In this document: positions 22,315 through 31,228 of the stretch, piece by piece
Layout of the letters: every line of letters begins with the position of its first letter
Numbering within the stretch: the first letter of the stretch is position 1
DNA from: DASUBV01 sp035763085
GTDB taxonomy: Bacteria > Actinomycetota > Actinomycetes > Streptosporangiales > Streptosporangiaceae
Reading direction: 5' to 3'
Assembly: GCA_035763085.1 (NCBI GenBank)
Contig: DASUBV010000394.1
Span: forward strand, 28,114 to 92,113
DNA length: 64,000 nt
Position numbers and translations under genes: made by a program
Notes under the pieces: model-generated
Database searches by the model: none
What the model saw: only the letters and a program-made list of their open reading frames with translations
Told to the model about the DNA's origin: nothing

Positions 22315-24033
22315 ATGGCCGATGTTCGTCTCACGCCAGCAATCGAATCGCACGGCACCCTAGGCAGGATCAGGGCGCGGGCCTGGGCTGACTGGGTCAC
22401 GCCGGGCCGGATCATCGTCGTGCTGACGCTGATCGGGCTGGGCCTGCGGCTGTACTACCTGTCGCGGCCGGGTTACCTGACCGGGGTCACGGAGTACGAC
22501 GACGGCTCCTACCTCGGCAGCGCGATCCGCCTGGTGCACGGCCAGCTGCCCTACAAGGACTTCGTCTTCGTCCAGCCGCCGGGGATCACGCTGCTGATGA
22601 CCCCGGTGGCGCTGATCTCCGAGCTGACCGGCAGCGGGGCTGGCCTGGTGCTGGGCCGTGTCCTGACCGTGCTGGCCGGCACCGCCGGCATCGCGATGAC
22701 CGGGCTGCTGGTGCGCCACCGCGGCGTGCTGGCCGTGCTGCTGGCCTGCGGGATCATGGCCATTCACCCGGACAGCATCGCGGCGGCGCACACCATCCTG
22801 GTGGAGCCGTGGCTGGTGCTGTTCTGCCTGGCCGGCGCGCTCGCCTTCTTCCGCCGCGACCGGATCGCGCGCAGCGGCAGGCGGATCATCCTGGCCGGCC
22901 TGGCCTTCGGCTTCGCCGGCGTCATCGAGGGCTGGGCGATCGTCCCGGTCGTGGTGCTGCTGGCGATCCTCGCGCGCCAGCCGCGGCGGGCCATCTCGTT
23001 CGCCACCTCGGTCGCCGCCGGGTTCCTGATCCCGACCGTGCCGTTCGCTGCCCTGGCACCCGGCAGCTTCTACAAGAGCATCATCGTGGCGCAGGTCGGC
23101 AGCAGGCCCAGCGCCGAGCGGGTCTTCGGCCTGTTCCGGATCCGGCTGATGGTCGGCCTGTCGGACATCGTCTCGCCGGCGAACGCGCTGGTCATCGGTA
23201 CCACGCTGGCAGTCATCGGGCTGGTGCTGGGGGGCGCGATCATGGTCTGCCGGGCCGAGCGCCGGCTGCCGGCGCCGCTGGAGTGGTTCGCCGCGGCGAC
23301 CGGCGCGCTGATGGCGCTGCTGTTCCTGTGGCCCCCGCAGTTCCACTACCACTTCGTCGCGTTCCTGGTCCCGTTCATGGCTATCTCGATCGCGCTGGCC
23401 GCATCCGGGATCATGAGCGTGCTGCGGGAGCGGGCCGGCGAGGCCCGCGCCGTGGCGGCCTGGGGTGCCCCCCGCGAGCGGCGCGGCATCGCGCGGGTGC
23501 TGCCGCTGCAGCGCATCCTGCGGCGGGGCGACCCGCAGGAAGCTCTGCGGTGGGGCGCGTCGGTGCTGGTCATGATCGGGATCGTGATCGCGTCGGTGAT
23601 CCAGGTCAGCTACGAGCGGACGCTGCGGTCCAGCATCACCCCGGTCGAGCTGGCCAACGTCCAGCGGGTCATCCCGCCCGGCGCGTGCGTGCTGGCCGAC
23701 CAGGTGTCCTACACGGTCGCGGCCAACCGGTTCTGGTCGGATGCGCCGGGCTGCCCGGCGATCGACGACGGCACCGGGGTGAATTACGCGCTGTCGAACG
23801 GGCTGAACACCGCGACCGGCGCGGGCCAGGTGCCGGCCGTCGAGCACCTGTGGAAGTCGGCACTGGCCCACTCCCGGTACATCTGGCTGTCGTTCCACCA
23901 CGTGAAGCGGATCCCGTGGACCCCGGCCATCAGGGCCTACTTCCACCGCCACTACGTCCAGATCCCGCACCTCGGGCTGGACATCACCGTGTACCGGCGG
24001 GTCCCGTCGGGCGGCACCGCCACGGTGCCCTGA
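22315..24033 (+). CDS. GT-C type membrane glycosyltransferase (ArnT/PMT-like)
   Basis: A 572-residue multispanning protein. After the first membrane helix (IIVVLTLIGLGLRLYYLS) comes TEYDDGSYLGSAIRLVHGQLPYKDFVFVQPPG, the first extracytoplasmic loop with the DD pair and the QPPG motif typical of GT39/GT83-like enzymes that use polyprenyl-phosphate sugars. About ten more hydrophobic segments follow, then an extracytoplasmic C-terminal domain. The sugar and acceptor are unknown. The ATG at 22315 has a GGGGGAG ribosome site; ATG codons at 22264 and 22288 are less well placed. It lies alone between lgt and a tRNA gene. Confidence 0.75.
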   Translation: MADVRLTPAIESHGTLGRIRARAWADWVTPGRIIVVLTLIGLGLRLYYLSRPGYLTGVTEYDDGSYLGSAIRLVHGQLPYKDFVFVQPPGITLLMTPVALISELTGSGAGLVLGRVLTVLAGTAGIAMTGLLVRHRGVLAVLLACGIMAIHPDSIAAAHTILVEPWLVLFCLAGALAFFRRDRIARSGRRIILAGLAFGFAGVIEGWAIVPVVVLLAILARQPRRAISFATSVAAGFLIPTVPFAALAPGSFYKSIIVAQVGSRPSAERVFGLFRIRLMVGLSDIVSPANALVIGTTLAVIGLVLGGAIMVCRAERRLPAPLEWFAAATGALMALLFLWPPQFHYHFVAFLVPFMAISIALAASGIMSVLRERAGEARAVAAWGAPRERRGIARVLPLQRILRRGDPQEALRWGASVLVMIGIVIASVIQVSYERTLRSSITPVELANVQRVIPPGACVLADQVSYTVAANRFWSDAPGCPAIDDGTGVNYALSNGLNTATGAGQVPAVEHLWKSALAHSRYIWLSFHHVKRIPWTPAIRAYFHRHYVQIPHLGLDITVYRRVPSGGTATVP

Positions 24034-24059
24034 CCGGCGCGGCGCCGGGGGCGGGACGG

Positions 24060-24084
24060 GCCGCGGGCTGCCGCGGCCCGCGGC
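24060..24084 (+). terminator. terminator candidate after the glycosyltransferase
   Basis: GCCGCGGG at 24060-24067 pairs with CCCGCGGC at 24077-24084 around a nine-base loop. It lies 27 bases past the stop. No T-run follows. Confidence 0.35.
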
Positions 24085-24166
24085 AGCGCGTCGCACTGCG
24101 CGGGCGCGGCCGCCGCAGCCGCAGGCTCGTGCCGCGGCGGCCGCCGGCTAAGCCCGCGGCCATTCG

Positions 24167-24249
24167 TGCCGGGAGCGGGATTCGAACCCGCACGCCCTTT
24201 CGGGCAGATGCTTTTGAGGCACCAGCGTCTGCCGTTCCGCCATCCCGGC
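24167..24249 (-). tRNA. tRNA-Leu (anticodon CAA)
   Basis: An 83-base class II tRNA on the minus strand. The acceptor stem pairs GCCGGGA with TCCCGGC followed by A73. The D arm is GCGGAACGGCAGACGC. The anticodon stem GGTGC/GCATC encloses the loop CTCAAAA, giving anticodon CAA for UUG codons. The long variable arm is GCCC-GAAA-GGGC, and the T arm has GTTCGAATC. The 3' CCA is not encoded. UUG is a rare codon in such a GC-rich genome. Confidence 0.95.
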
Positions 24250-24391
24250 ATATTCCGGACATTAGCCAGCTTAATCTGGCACCGAGTCCGCGCAGGAACA
24301 ATCTACTGGCAGACGGGCTGATGCGCGCGCCCCGCGGCCGCGCGCGCCGGCCGCGGGGGAGTGGGCGCCACGCGGGGTGCCCGCCCTTCGG

Positions 24392-24397
24392 TAATCT
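24392..24397 (+). promoter_or_regulatory. leaderless-type -10 box for the ANTAR regulator
   Basis: TAATCT ends six bases before the GTG start at 24404 and no Shine-Dalgarno is visible, so transcription probably begins at the start codon. Confidence 0.5.
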
Positions 24398-24403
24398 CGG
24401 CGC

Positions 24404-25252
24404 GTGAGCAAGTCCCTGAGCGTGGTTATCGCCGAAGACGAGGCCCTCATCCGGCTGGACCTGAAAGAGATGCTGGAGGAGGAGGGCTACCTGGTCGCGG
24501 GCGAGGTCGGCGACGGCGCATCCGCCGTGGACCTGGCCCATCAGCTCCGTCCCGACCTGGTCATCATGGACGTCAAGATGCCCGGCCTGGACGGCATCTC
24601 GGCGGCGGAGCAGATATCGGCGCAGCGACTTGCCCCGGTGGTCATCCTGACCGCCTTCTCGCAGCGTGACCTGGTCAGGCGCGCCAGCGACGCGGGCGCC
24701 ATGGCTTATCTCATCAAGCCATTCACCAAGGCTGACCTCGTGCCCGCCATCGAGGTGGCGGTGAGTCGCTACCAGGAGATCTCGGCCCTGGACTCCGAGG
24801 TCGCCGGGCTGCGCGAGCGCCTCGAGGTCCGCAAGCTCCTGGATCGCGCCAAGGGGCAGCTGCAGGCCGGCCGCGGCCTCACTGAGGCCGAGGCCTTCCG
24901 GTGGATTCAGAAGACCTCGATGGACCGGCGGATGACCATGCGCGCGGTCGCCGAGGAAGTGCTGCGCACCGGGACCGAGACCGCACCGGACTCCCCGCCG
25001 GGCACCGCTCCGGGCCAGGGCGGTCCGGGCGCGCGCCCGGCCGCACCGGGCGCGGCTGCCGGCCCGGCGCCGTCCGGGCCGCCGCCGGCCTCGGCCGCCC
25101 GGCCGGCACCGCCGCCCGGCCCGGCCGCCCGGCCGGGTCCGGCGCCAGGCGGCAGGCCTGGTCCGGGTTCCGCGACCGGGAAGCCCGGCGCTGGCTCCAG
25201 CGCGGAGCCAGGCGCAGGCCCGGCGCCGGACACGCCCGGTTCCGGATCCTGA
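24404..25252 (+). CDS. ANTAR-domain response regulator (PdtaR type)
   Basis: A 282-residue response regulator acting on RNA rather than DNA. The receiver domain (1-120) keeps Glu11/Asp12, the phospho-acceptor Asp56 in VIMDVKMPG, Thr83 and Lys105 in YLIKPF. A helical linker leads to an ANTAR domain (about 128-190) with AKGQLQAGRGLTEAEAFRWI and TSMDRRMTMRAVAEEVL, which binds tandem hairpins in target transcripts. The place next to polA and rpsA matches Rv1626 of Mycobacterium tuberculosis. Residues 194-282 are an unusual Pro/Gly/Ala tail; Rv1626 ends near 205. The partner histidine kinase is not in the window. Confidence 0.88.
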   Translation: MSKSLSVVIAEDEALIRLDLKEMLEEEGYLVAGEVGDGASAVDLAHQLRPDLVIMDVKMPGLDGISAAEQISAQRLAPVVILTAFSQRDLVRRASDAGAMAYLIKPFTKADLVPAIEVAVSRYQEISALDSEVAGLRERLEVRKLLDRAKGQLQAGRGLTEAEAFRWIQKTSMDRRMTMRAVAEEVLRTGTETAPDSPPGTAPGQGGPGARPAAPGAAAGPAPSGPPPASAARPAPPPGPAARPGPAPGGRPGPGSATGKPGAGSSAEPGAGPAPDTPGSGS

Positions 25253-25866
25253 TCGAAGGCACGAGCGGCCTGGCGCACCGCGGGGGCGCGCCGCCGGGCG
25301 GGCCTGGCGCACCGCATGCCCGGCCCCGGGGCGAGTCGCTCCGGCAACGCTGCCATCCGGGATCAAGCCAGGCTGCCCCGGCCTTCCGGGACCGGCCAAG
25401 ACCGGCCTTCCCCGGCCCCCTGCCGCCCCTCGTCCCTCGCCGGAGGCGACCGACGGGTGATATGCCAGGCGGCTTCGCGGTGCAGCCTGGGAGCCATCTC
25501 AAGCGCCCGGAACCGTCCGGTGCGCAGTGTGGCTGTCCCGGGCCGGCCGCCGGCTCCGTGCCGGGCGCTGCCCCTGCGCCGCGGGTTGACGGAGCCTGGC
25601 AGCCGGCCGGGCCATCTTCGCTGGCGGCCGGAGCCGGGGGCACAACCCCCCGGTGCCGCCCCGGCGTCCCGCCGCCTGCCGCCGCTGGCCGGCCCGGGAG
25701 TTGTCCCTGCCAGCCAGCGGTCACGAGCCCCGGAGAACCTTTGGTGCCATGTCAGCCTTCCCCGGGCCGCCACGTTCTCTACTCGGCCGCTCCGGGCTCG
25801 GCCCACAACGGTAGCGATGCCCGGCCGTGCCGCGCAAAGACACTGCGATACGGCGGCCGGTATGGG
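25253..25866. other. 614-base intergenic region
   Basis: Lies between two convergent genes. Open frames exist on both strands but their translations are Pro/Arg/Gly-rich without motifs, and none has a good ribosome site. I see no RNA gene, repeat or operator. It may contain a decayed gene, but nothing recognisable remains. Confidence 0.5.
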
Positions 25867-26526
25867 CTAAACGTCCCTGGCCGCCGGGCGTGTCGCACCA
25901 TCTGATCCGGCGCCGCCTGATCCGCTGCCATCTGTCCCTGGCCTGCTGCCCGCATTGCCGCCGGTTCCGCCGCCCGGCACGCCATCGCGCAGCAGGCAGC
26001 TGAGCCGCGAGGTGCATACCCGGCGGCCCTGCTCGTCGCTGATCACGATCTCGTAGGTGGTCATCGTCGCGCCGCCGTGCAACTGCGTCGCCACGCCGGT
26101 GACCACGCCCGCCGATGCCGCCCGGTGATGGGTGGCGCTGATCTCGATCCCCACGGTGGCGCGGCCCGGGCCGGCGTGCAGCGCGGACCCGAGCGAGCCC
26201 AGGGTCTCGGCCAGCACGCAGGAGGCCCCGCCGTGCAGCAGGCCGTAGGGCTGGGTGTTGCCGGCTACCGGCATCGTGGCCACGACGCGCTGCGCGGACG
26301 CCTCCAGGATCCGGATGCCCATCCGGCCCACGAGCGTGTCGGCGCCCGGCTGATCGAACATCGACCGGACGCGCATCGCGTACTCCGCCCCCGGCCCGGC
26401 CCCTTGCCCGGCCGCCGGCGCGGCCTGCGGCCCGGCCGCCGGCCCGCTGCCTGCCCCGGCCCCCGGCCCGGCGCCCGGGCCGCCCGCCTGGCCGCGGCGC
26501 ACCGCGGCGCGATCGTCTTCCTGCAC
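25867..26526 (-). CDS. hotdog-fold thioesterase (PaaI/DUF4442-like)
   Basis: A 219-residue protein. The conserved part (about residues 60-190) is a hotdog thioesterase: MGIRILEASAQRVVATMPV, the active-site stretch NTQPYGLLHGGASCVLAETLGSLGS, then VGIEISATHHRAASAGVVTGVATQLHGG and YEIVISDEQGRRVCTSRLSCLL. It should hydrolyse a CoA thioester, possibly an aromatic or fatty acyl one. Gly/Pro/Ala-rich stretches flank the domain on both sides. The GTG at 26526 has GGAGG six bases upstream; the earlier ATG at 26616 would add an Arg-rich leader. A thioesterase near polA and the ANTAR regulator is common in actinobacteria. Confidence 0.8.
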   Translation of the reverse strand: MQEDDRAAVRRGQAGGPGAGPGAGAGSGPAAGPQAAPAAGQGAGPGAEYAMRVRSMFDQPGADTLVGRMGIRILEASAQRVVATMPVAGNTQPYGLLHGGASCVLAETLGSLGSALHAGPGRATVGIEISATHHRAASAGVVTGVATQLHGGATMTTYEIVISDEQGRRVCTSRLSCLLRDGVPGGGTGGNAGSRPGTDGSGSGGAGSDGATRPAARDV

Positions 26527-26697
26527 CTCGCCACCTCCGCGACGCAGCCTAGACGCCGGCCGGCTCCCGGTCCGCGCCCGCCCCGAGCCGCCGCAGGTCA
26601 GGGCAATGATCCCCATTGTTCACAGCAGAAACAACGGACGCATTCGTTACTTTGAGAACTTTGCTCGCTTTTTATTCTGAAGAGGATGACTTATCCG

Positions 26698-26713
26698 TTG
26701 TTAGCGTAAACAA
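26698..26713 (+). promoter_or_regulatory. LacI-type operator upstream of the aldose epimerase
   Basis: TTGTTAGCGTAAACAA is a 16-base imperfect palindrome with central CG; six of eight positions match between halves. It resembles LacI-family sugar operators. It lies 55 bases before galM in an AT-rich leader. A separate inverted pair, AACAACGGA near 26629 and TCCGTTGTT near 26694, flanks the same leader. Confidence 0.5.
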
Positions 26714-26768
26714 TTTGCCGAGTGATCCCGATTCAGGCGACCGGGACGCAGATACGGCAGGAGGCTTC

Positions 26769-28040
26769 ATGGTTAACCTCAGGTCGAGCAGGATTACATG
26801 GGCCACACGGGTGGGGGCAGCTGGCGTCCTCGCCCTGGGACTAACCGGATCACTGGGCATCGGCCAGGCCGTCGCCGCTAAGAGCACGCCGGCCGGCTGC
26901 ACGAGCCCGACCGTGACCCGGCAGAGCCTCGGCAGCGCTTTTGACCTGTACGCGGGCAAGAAGCTGCCCGTCTTCCGCTACATCCTGGCCAACTGCCGCG
27001 GCATGCGGGTCAGGATCCTCAGCTACGGCGGCATCATCCAGTCCATTAACGTGCCCGGCCGCGGCGGCCGCGAGGCTGACGTCGTCCTCGGATTCAAGAC
27101 CCTCAAGGACTACATCAAGCAAGACAGCCCGCCGGTCACGGCCAACGGCGGTCCTTACTTCGGCGAGACGATCGGCCGTTACGGCAACCGCATTGCCAAG
27201 GGCACCTTCCAGCTGGACGGCCACACCTACACCCTGCCGATCAACAATGGCGTCAACAGCCTCCATGGCGGCCTGGTCGGCTTCGGCAACCACGTGTGGG
27301 CCTCGCACAAGGTGCGCGCCGGGAACGCGGCCGGCGTCCAGATGCACCTGGTCAGCCCGAACGGGGATGACGGCGCGAACGTCGGCTGCACGTGCACCGG
27401 CTTTCCCGGCCGGCTGTCGGTGACCGTCACCTTCACCCTCAACAACCGCAGCCAGCTGCGCATCCACTACCGGGCCACCACGAACAAGGACACGGTCCTC
27501 AACCTGACCAACCACAGCTACTTCAACCTGGCGGGCGAGGCCTCGGGCGCGGCCTACAACCAGAAGGTCCAGATCAACGCCAGCCACTACACCCCCACTG
27601 ACACGACGCAGATTCCCACCGGGAAGATCGCCACCGTCAAGGGCACCCCGTTCAACTTCCTGCAGCCGCACACCATCGGCTCGCGGATCAACGAGGACAA
27701 CAAGCAGCTGCTGCTCGCCCAGGGCTACGACCACAACTGGGTGCTCAACCACTCCGGCCCGACGATGGGCGGCCTGCGCCTGGCCGCGCGCGCCTGGGAC
27801 CCGCGCAGCGGGCGTGAGCTGACCGTCTGGACCGACCAGCCAGGCGTGCAGTTCTACTCCGGCAACTTCCTGAACGGGACGCTGGTGGGCATCAGCGGCC
27901 ACATCTACCGGCAGACGGCGGGCTACACCTTCGAGACTCAGCACTACCCGGACTCGCCGAACCAGCCCAGCTTCCCCAGCACCGAGCTGAAGCCGGGTCA
28001 GGTCTTCAACTCCAGCACCATCTTCCAGTTCAGCAGCTAG
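26769..28040 (+). CDS. galM: secreted aldose 1-epimerase
   Basis: A 423-residue mutarotase that interconverts alpha and beta anomers of aldoses. A Sec signal peptide (WATRVGAAGVLALGLTGSLGIGQAVAA, about residues 10-36) exports it. Family motifs are ISYGG-like ILSYGGIIQSINVP, GETIGRYGNRIAKGTF, the catalytic His in NNGVNSLHGG, the second His in LTNHSYFNLAG, and the base-containing YSGNFLNGT. An insertion with two close cysteines (GANVGCTCTGFPG) replaces the usual GEEGYPG turn. The ATG at 26769 follows GGCAGGAGG; an earlier in-frame ATG at 26616 would disrupt the signal peptide. Confidence 0.88.
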   Translation: MVNLRSSRITWATRVGAAGVLALGLTGSLGIGQAVAAKSTPAGCTSPTVTRQSLGSAFDLYAGKKLPVFRYILANCRGMRVRILSYGGIIQSINVPGRGGREADVVLGFKTLKDYIKQDSPPVTANGGPYFGETIGRYGNRIAKGTFQLDGHTYTLPINNGVNSLHGGLVGFGNHVWASHKVRAGNAAGVQMHLVSPNGDDGANVGCTCTGFPGRLSVTVTFTLNNRSQLRIHYRATTNKDTVLNLTNHSYFNLAGEASGAAYNQKVQINASHYTPTDTTQIPTGKIATVKGTPFNFLQPHTIGSRINEDNKQLLLAQGYDHNWVLNHSGPTMGGLRLAARAWDPRSGRELTVWTDQPGVQFYSGNFLNGTLVGISGHIYRQTAGYTFETQHYPDSPNQPSFPSTELKPGQVFNSSTIFQFSS

Positions 28041-28090
28041 GCACCAGCCGCGCCGGCGCCCGGCCCGGGAGCCGGCGCGCGGTGGCCGGC

Positions 28091-28126
28091 CCGGGCAGGC
28101 GCATCTGAGGCCAGCCGCCTGCCCGG
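28091..28126 (+). terminator. terminator candidate after galM
   Basis: CCGGGCAGGCG at 28091-28101 pairs perfectly with CGCCTGCCCGG at 28116-28126, an 11-base stem with a 14-base loop, 50 bases after the stop. No T-tract. Confidence 0.5.
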
Positions 28127-28203
28127 ACCCTGGCCAGTCAGCTCAGCCGCCGGGCGGGGCCGGGCACCTGCCGATCGGCGCGGCCGATGTCAGTGCCGCC
28201 GAC

Positions 28204-28209
28204 TAGACT
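28204..28209 (+). promoter_or_regulatory. leaderless-type -10 box for polA
   Basis: TAGACT ends six bases before the first of two consecutive GTG codons (28216 and 28219); no ribosome site is present. Confidence 0.5.
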
Positions 28210-28215
28210 TCCCGC

Positions 28216-30963
28216 GTGGTGAACAAGCCGACTCCCCAGAAATCGGCACCGGCCGCCCCGGCGGCCGCCGGCGACCGGCTGCTGCTCCTGGACGGGCACT
28301 CGCTGGCCTACCGGGCCTTCTTCGCCCTGCCGCCGGAGAACTTCGCCACCACCACCGGCCAGCCCACCAACGCCGTGTACGGCTTCACGGCGATGCTCAT
28401 CAACGTGCTGCGTGATGAGAAGCCCACGCACATCGCGGTGGCCTTCGACCGCAGCGAGCCGACCTTCCGGCACGAGCAGTACGTCGACTACAAGGCCAAC
28501 CGGCGGGAGACGCCCGCCGACTTCCGCAGCCAGCTGAGCCTGATCTTCGAGGTGCTCGACGCGCTCGGGATCGCCCGGCTGTCGGTGGCCGGCTACGAGG
28601 CTGACGACCTGATCGCCACCCTGGCCACCCAGGGGGCGGCCGAGGGCATGAGCGTGCTGATCGTCACCGGCGACCGGGACGTGCTGCAGCTGGTCACCGA
28701 CGACGTGACCGCGCTGATGACCCGCCGCGGCATCAGCGACATGACCCGGTTCACCCCGGCCGCGGTCCAGGAGAAGTACGGCCTGACCCCGGCCCAGTAC
28801 CCCGACTTCGCCGCGGTGCGCGGCGATCCCAGCGACAACCTGCCCAACATCCCCGGCGTGGGCGAGAAGACGGCGGCCAAGTGGATCAGCGAGTTCGGCT
28901 CGCTGGCCGAGCTGGTCGACCGGGTCGGCGAGGTCAAGGGCAAGGCGGGCGACAAGCTGCGCGAGCACCTGGCCGCGGTGCTGCTCAACCGCCAGCTCAC
29001 CGAGCTGGCCCGGGACGTGCCCGTCGGCACCGGCCCGCTCGACCTGCGCCCCGTGCCCTGGGACCGGGAGCAGATCCACCAGCTGTTCGACACGCTGCAG
29101 TTCCGGGTGCTGCGCGACCGGCTGTACCAGACGCTGCCCAACGGCATCGCCGGGGCCGCCGACGACCAGGCGGCGCAGGCCGCCGCGGACGAGTTCGACG
29201 TGACCGCCGACCGGCCTGGCCCCGGCGAGGTGGCGGCGTGGCTGGCTCAGCACGCGCAGGACGAGGGGCGGGCCGGGCTGGCCGCCAGCGGGCACTGGGG
29301 CCGGGGGACCGGCAGCCTGGAAGCCCTGGCCATCGCCGCCCCGGACGGCGCGTGCGCCTACCTGGACCCGACGGCGCTGACCGAGGATGACGAGCAGGCG
29401 CTGGCCGCCTGGCTGGCCGACGAGACCCGGCCCAAGGCGCTGCACGACGCCAAGGGGCCTATTCACGCGCTGCACGCCCGCGGCCTCACCCTGGGCGGCC
29501 TGACCAGCGACACCGCGCTGGCCGCCTACCTGGCCCTGCCCGGCCAGCGCAGCTTCCACCTGGCCGACCTGTCGCTGCGCTACCTCAACCGCGGGCTGAA
29601 GGAGGTCGAGGCCACCTCGGGCCAGCTGACCCTGGACATGCCCGACCCGGCGCAGGCCGCGGACTCGCTGGCCCAGCGGGCCCGCGCCACCGCGGAGCTG
29701 GCCGACGCGCTGGACGCCGACCTGGCCAGCCGCGGCGCTACCGACCTGCTCGCTGACGTCGAGCTGCCGCTGGTCAGCGTGCTGGCCGAGATGGAGCAGT
29801 TCGGCATCGCGGCCGACGCGGACCACCTGGCCGGGATGTCGGCCAGCCTGGGCGGCGAGGTCAAGGCGGCCGAGCAGGCGGCGTTCTCCATCGTCGGCCA
29901 CGACTTCAACCTCGGCTCGCCCAAGCAGCTCCAGGAGATCTTGTTCACCGAGCTGGGGCTGCCCAAGACCAAGCGGATCAAGACCGGGTACACCACCGAC
30001 TCCGAGGCGCTGACCAGCCTGCTGGCCCAGACCGAGCACCCGGTGCTGGCCCACCTGCTGCGGCACCGCGACGTGGCCAAGCTCAAGTCCATCGTGGACT
30101 CGCTGATCCCGATGGCCGGCCAGGACGGCCGGATCCACACCACCTACAACCAGATGGTCGCGGCCACCGGCCGCCTGTCGTCCACCGACCCCAACCTGCA
30201 GAACATCCCGATCCGGACCGAGGAGGGCCGCCGGATCCGGCAGGGCTTCATCGTGGGGCCGGGGTATGAGTGCCTGCTGACCGCGGACTACAGCCAGATC
30301 GAGCTGCGGATCATGGCGCACCTGTCCCAGGACGCCGCCCTCGCCGCCGCGTTCGGCTCCGGCCACGACTTCCACGCCGCCACCGCGGGCAGCGTGTTCG
30401 GCATCGAGCCCGAGCAGGTCACCCAGGAGCTGCGCAGCAAGATCAAGGCCATGAACTACGGCCTGGCCTACGGCCTGTCGGTCTACGGGCTGTCCCAGCA
30501 GCTGCACGTCAGCGCCGACGAGGCGCGCGGCTTCATGGACGAGTACTTCAAGCAGTTCGGCGGGGTCCGTGACTACCTGCAGGAGGTCGTCGCCCGGGCC
30601 CGCACCAGCGGCTACACCCAGACGATGATGGGCCGCCGCCGGTACCTGCCCGACCTGGTCTCCGACAACCGGCAGCGGCGGGAGATGGCCGAGCGGATGG
30701 CGCTGAACGCGCCGATCCAGGGCTCGGCCGCCGACATCATCAAGGTGGCCATGCTGGCCACCCGCCGGGAGCTGGCCAAGGCCGGGCTGCGCTCGCGGAT
30801 GCTGCTCCAGGTCCATGACGAGCTATTGTTCGAGGTCGCGCCGGGCGAGCTGGAGCCGCTGCGCGAGCTGGTGGCGGCCGCCATGGCCGGCGCCTTCGAC
30901 CTGGATATCCCGCTGGAAGTCTCCATGGGGACGGGCCGCAGCTGGGCCGAGGCGGCGCACTGA
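28216..30963 (+). CDS. polA: DNA polymerase I
   Basis: A 915-residue repair and Okazaki-fragment polymerase. The 5'-3' exonuclease domain (about 1-310) has LLLDGHSLAYRAFFALP, YEADDLIATLA, TGDRDVLQLV and the GVGEKTAAKWI helix-hairpin-helix. The 3'-5' exonuclease domain is degenerate, lacking the DxE metal ligands, as in other actinobacteria. Polymerase motifs A, B and C are DYSQIELRIMAHLS, RSKIKAMNYGLAYG and VHDELLFEV. The O-helix carries Tyr at the position of Taq Phe667, as reported for the mycobacterial enzyme, which lowers discrimination against dideoxynucleotides. It stands alone between galM and rpsA with its own promoter. Confidence 0.97.
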   Translation: MVNKPTPQKSAPAAPAAAGDRLLLLDGHSLAYRAFFALPPENFATTTGQPTNAVYGFTAMLINVLRDEKPTHIAVAFDRSEPTFRHEQYVDYKANRRETPADFRSQLSLIFEVLDALGIARLSVAGYEADDLIATLATQGAAEGMSVLIVTGDRDVLQLVTDDVTALMTRRGISDMTRFTPAAVQEKYGLTPAQYPDFAAVRGDPSDNLPNIPGVGEKTAAKWISEFGSLAELVDRVGEVKGKAGDKLREHLAAVLLNRQLTELARDVPVGTGPLDLRPVPWDREQIHQLFDTLQFRVLRDRLYQTLPNGIAGAADDQAAQAAADEFDVTADRPGPGEVAAWLAQHAQDEGRAGLAASGHWGRGTGSLEALAIAAPDGACAYLDPTALTEDDEQALAAWLADETRPKALHDAKGPIHALHARGLTLGGLTSDTALAAYLALPGQRSFHLADLSLRYLNRGLKEVEATSGQLTLDMPDPAQAADSLAQRARATAELADALDADLASRGATDLLADVELPLVSVLAEMEQFGIAADADHLAGMSASLGGEVKAAEQAAFSIVGHDFNLGSPKQLQEILFTELGLPKTKRIKTGYTTDSEALTSLLAQTEHPVLAHLLRHRDVAKLKSIVDSLIPMAGQDGRIHTTYNQMVAATGRLSSTDPNLQNIPIRTEEGRRIRQGFIVGPGYECLLTADYSQIELRIMAHLSQDAALAAAFGSGHDFHAATAGSVFGIEPEQVTQELRSKIKAMNYGLAYGLSVYGLSQQLHVSADEARGFMDEYFKQFGGVRDYLQEVVARARTSGYTQTMMGRRRYLPDLVSDNRQRREMAERMALNAPIQGSAADIIKVAMLATRRELAKAGLRSRMLLQVHDELLFEVAPGELEPLRELVAAAMAGAFDLDIPLEVSMGTGRSWAEAAH

Positions 30964-31019
30964 GGTACCCGGGGCCTAGCCTGGCTGCGTGATCCGCCCG
31001 GCGTAAGGCCCGCTGGAGA

Positions 31020-31048
31020 TTGACCCCTGGGCGGGCCTCTCATATGCT
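31020..31048 (+). promoter_or_regulatory. rpsA promoter
   Basis: TTGACC at 31020-31025 and TATGCT at 31043-31048 with a 17-base spacer. Initiation would be near 31055, leaving a leader of about 175 bases before rpsA. Confidence 0.65.
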
Positions 31049-31054
31049 GAACGC

Positions 31055-31228
31055 TGCGTTGTGTTCTGTGCCGTCCGCCATGGCCGGGCAGCCTGAGGGC
31101 GGTCGCTCGTGGACTGCCGCGGTGGTGCTGGCCAGGCGTGTCAAGTCTTACACCTTGGCCTCATATGTCGGGCGCTTCGTGCACGGCGCGCGTCCGCAAT
31201 CCTGTCCGCATCCGGAGTCCACCAACAC
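31055..31228 (+). promoter_or_regulatory. long 5' leader of rpsA
   Basis: The stretch between the predicted transcription start and the ATG has no convincing ORF and only a weak GGAG near the start. In other bacteria S1 represses its own translation through the rpsA leader, so an autogenous site is possible here. No specific fold was established. Confidence 0.35.

Noticed and set aside
24901..25905. A 334-codon plus-strand frame across the end of the ANTAR gene and the following gap
   Set aside because: It overlaps the ANTAR domain in another frame and reads as low-complexity Gly/Arg/Pro sequence with no ribosome site.
26616..26768. An upstream extension of galM from ATG 26616
   Set aside because: It would place 51 acidic, non-conserved residues before a clear signal peptide and cover the operator; the ATG at 26769 has a strong ribosome site.
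28138..30816. An 892-codon open frame on the minus strand opposite polA
   Set aside because: Same reason: fully antisense to polA, composition typical of a shadow frame.
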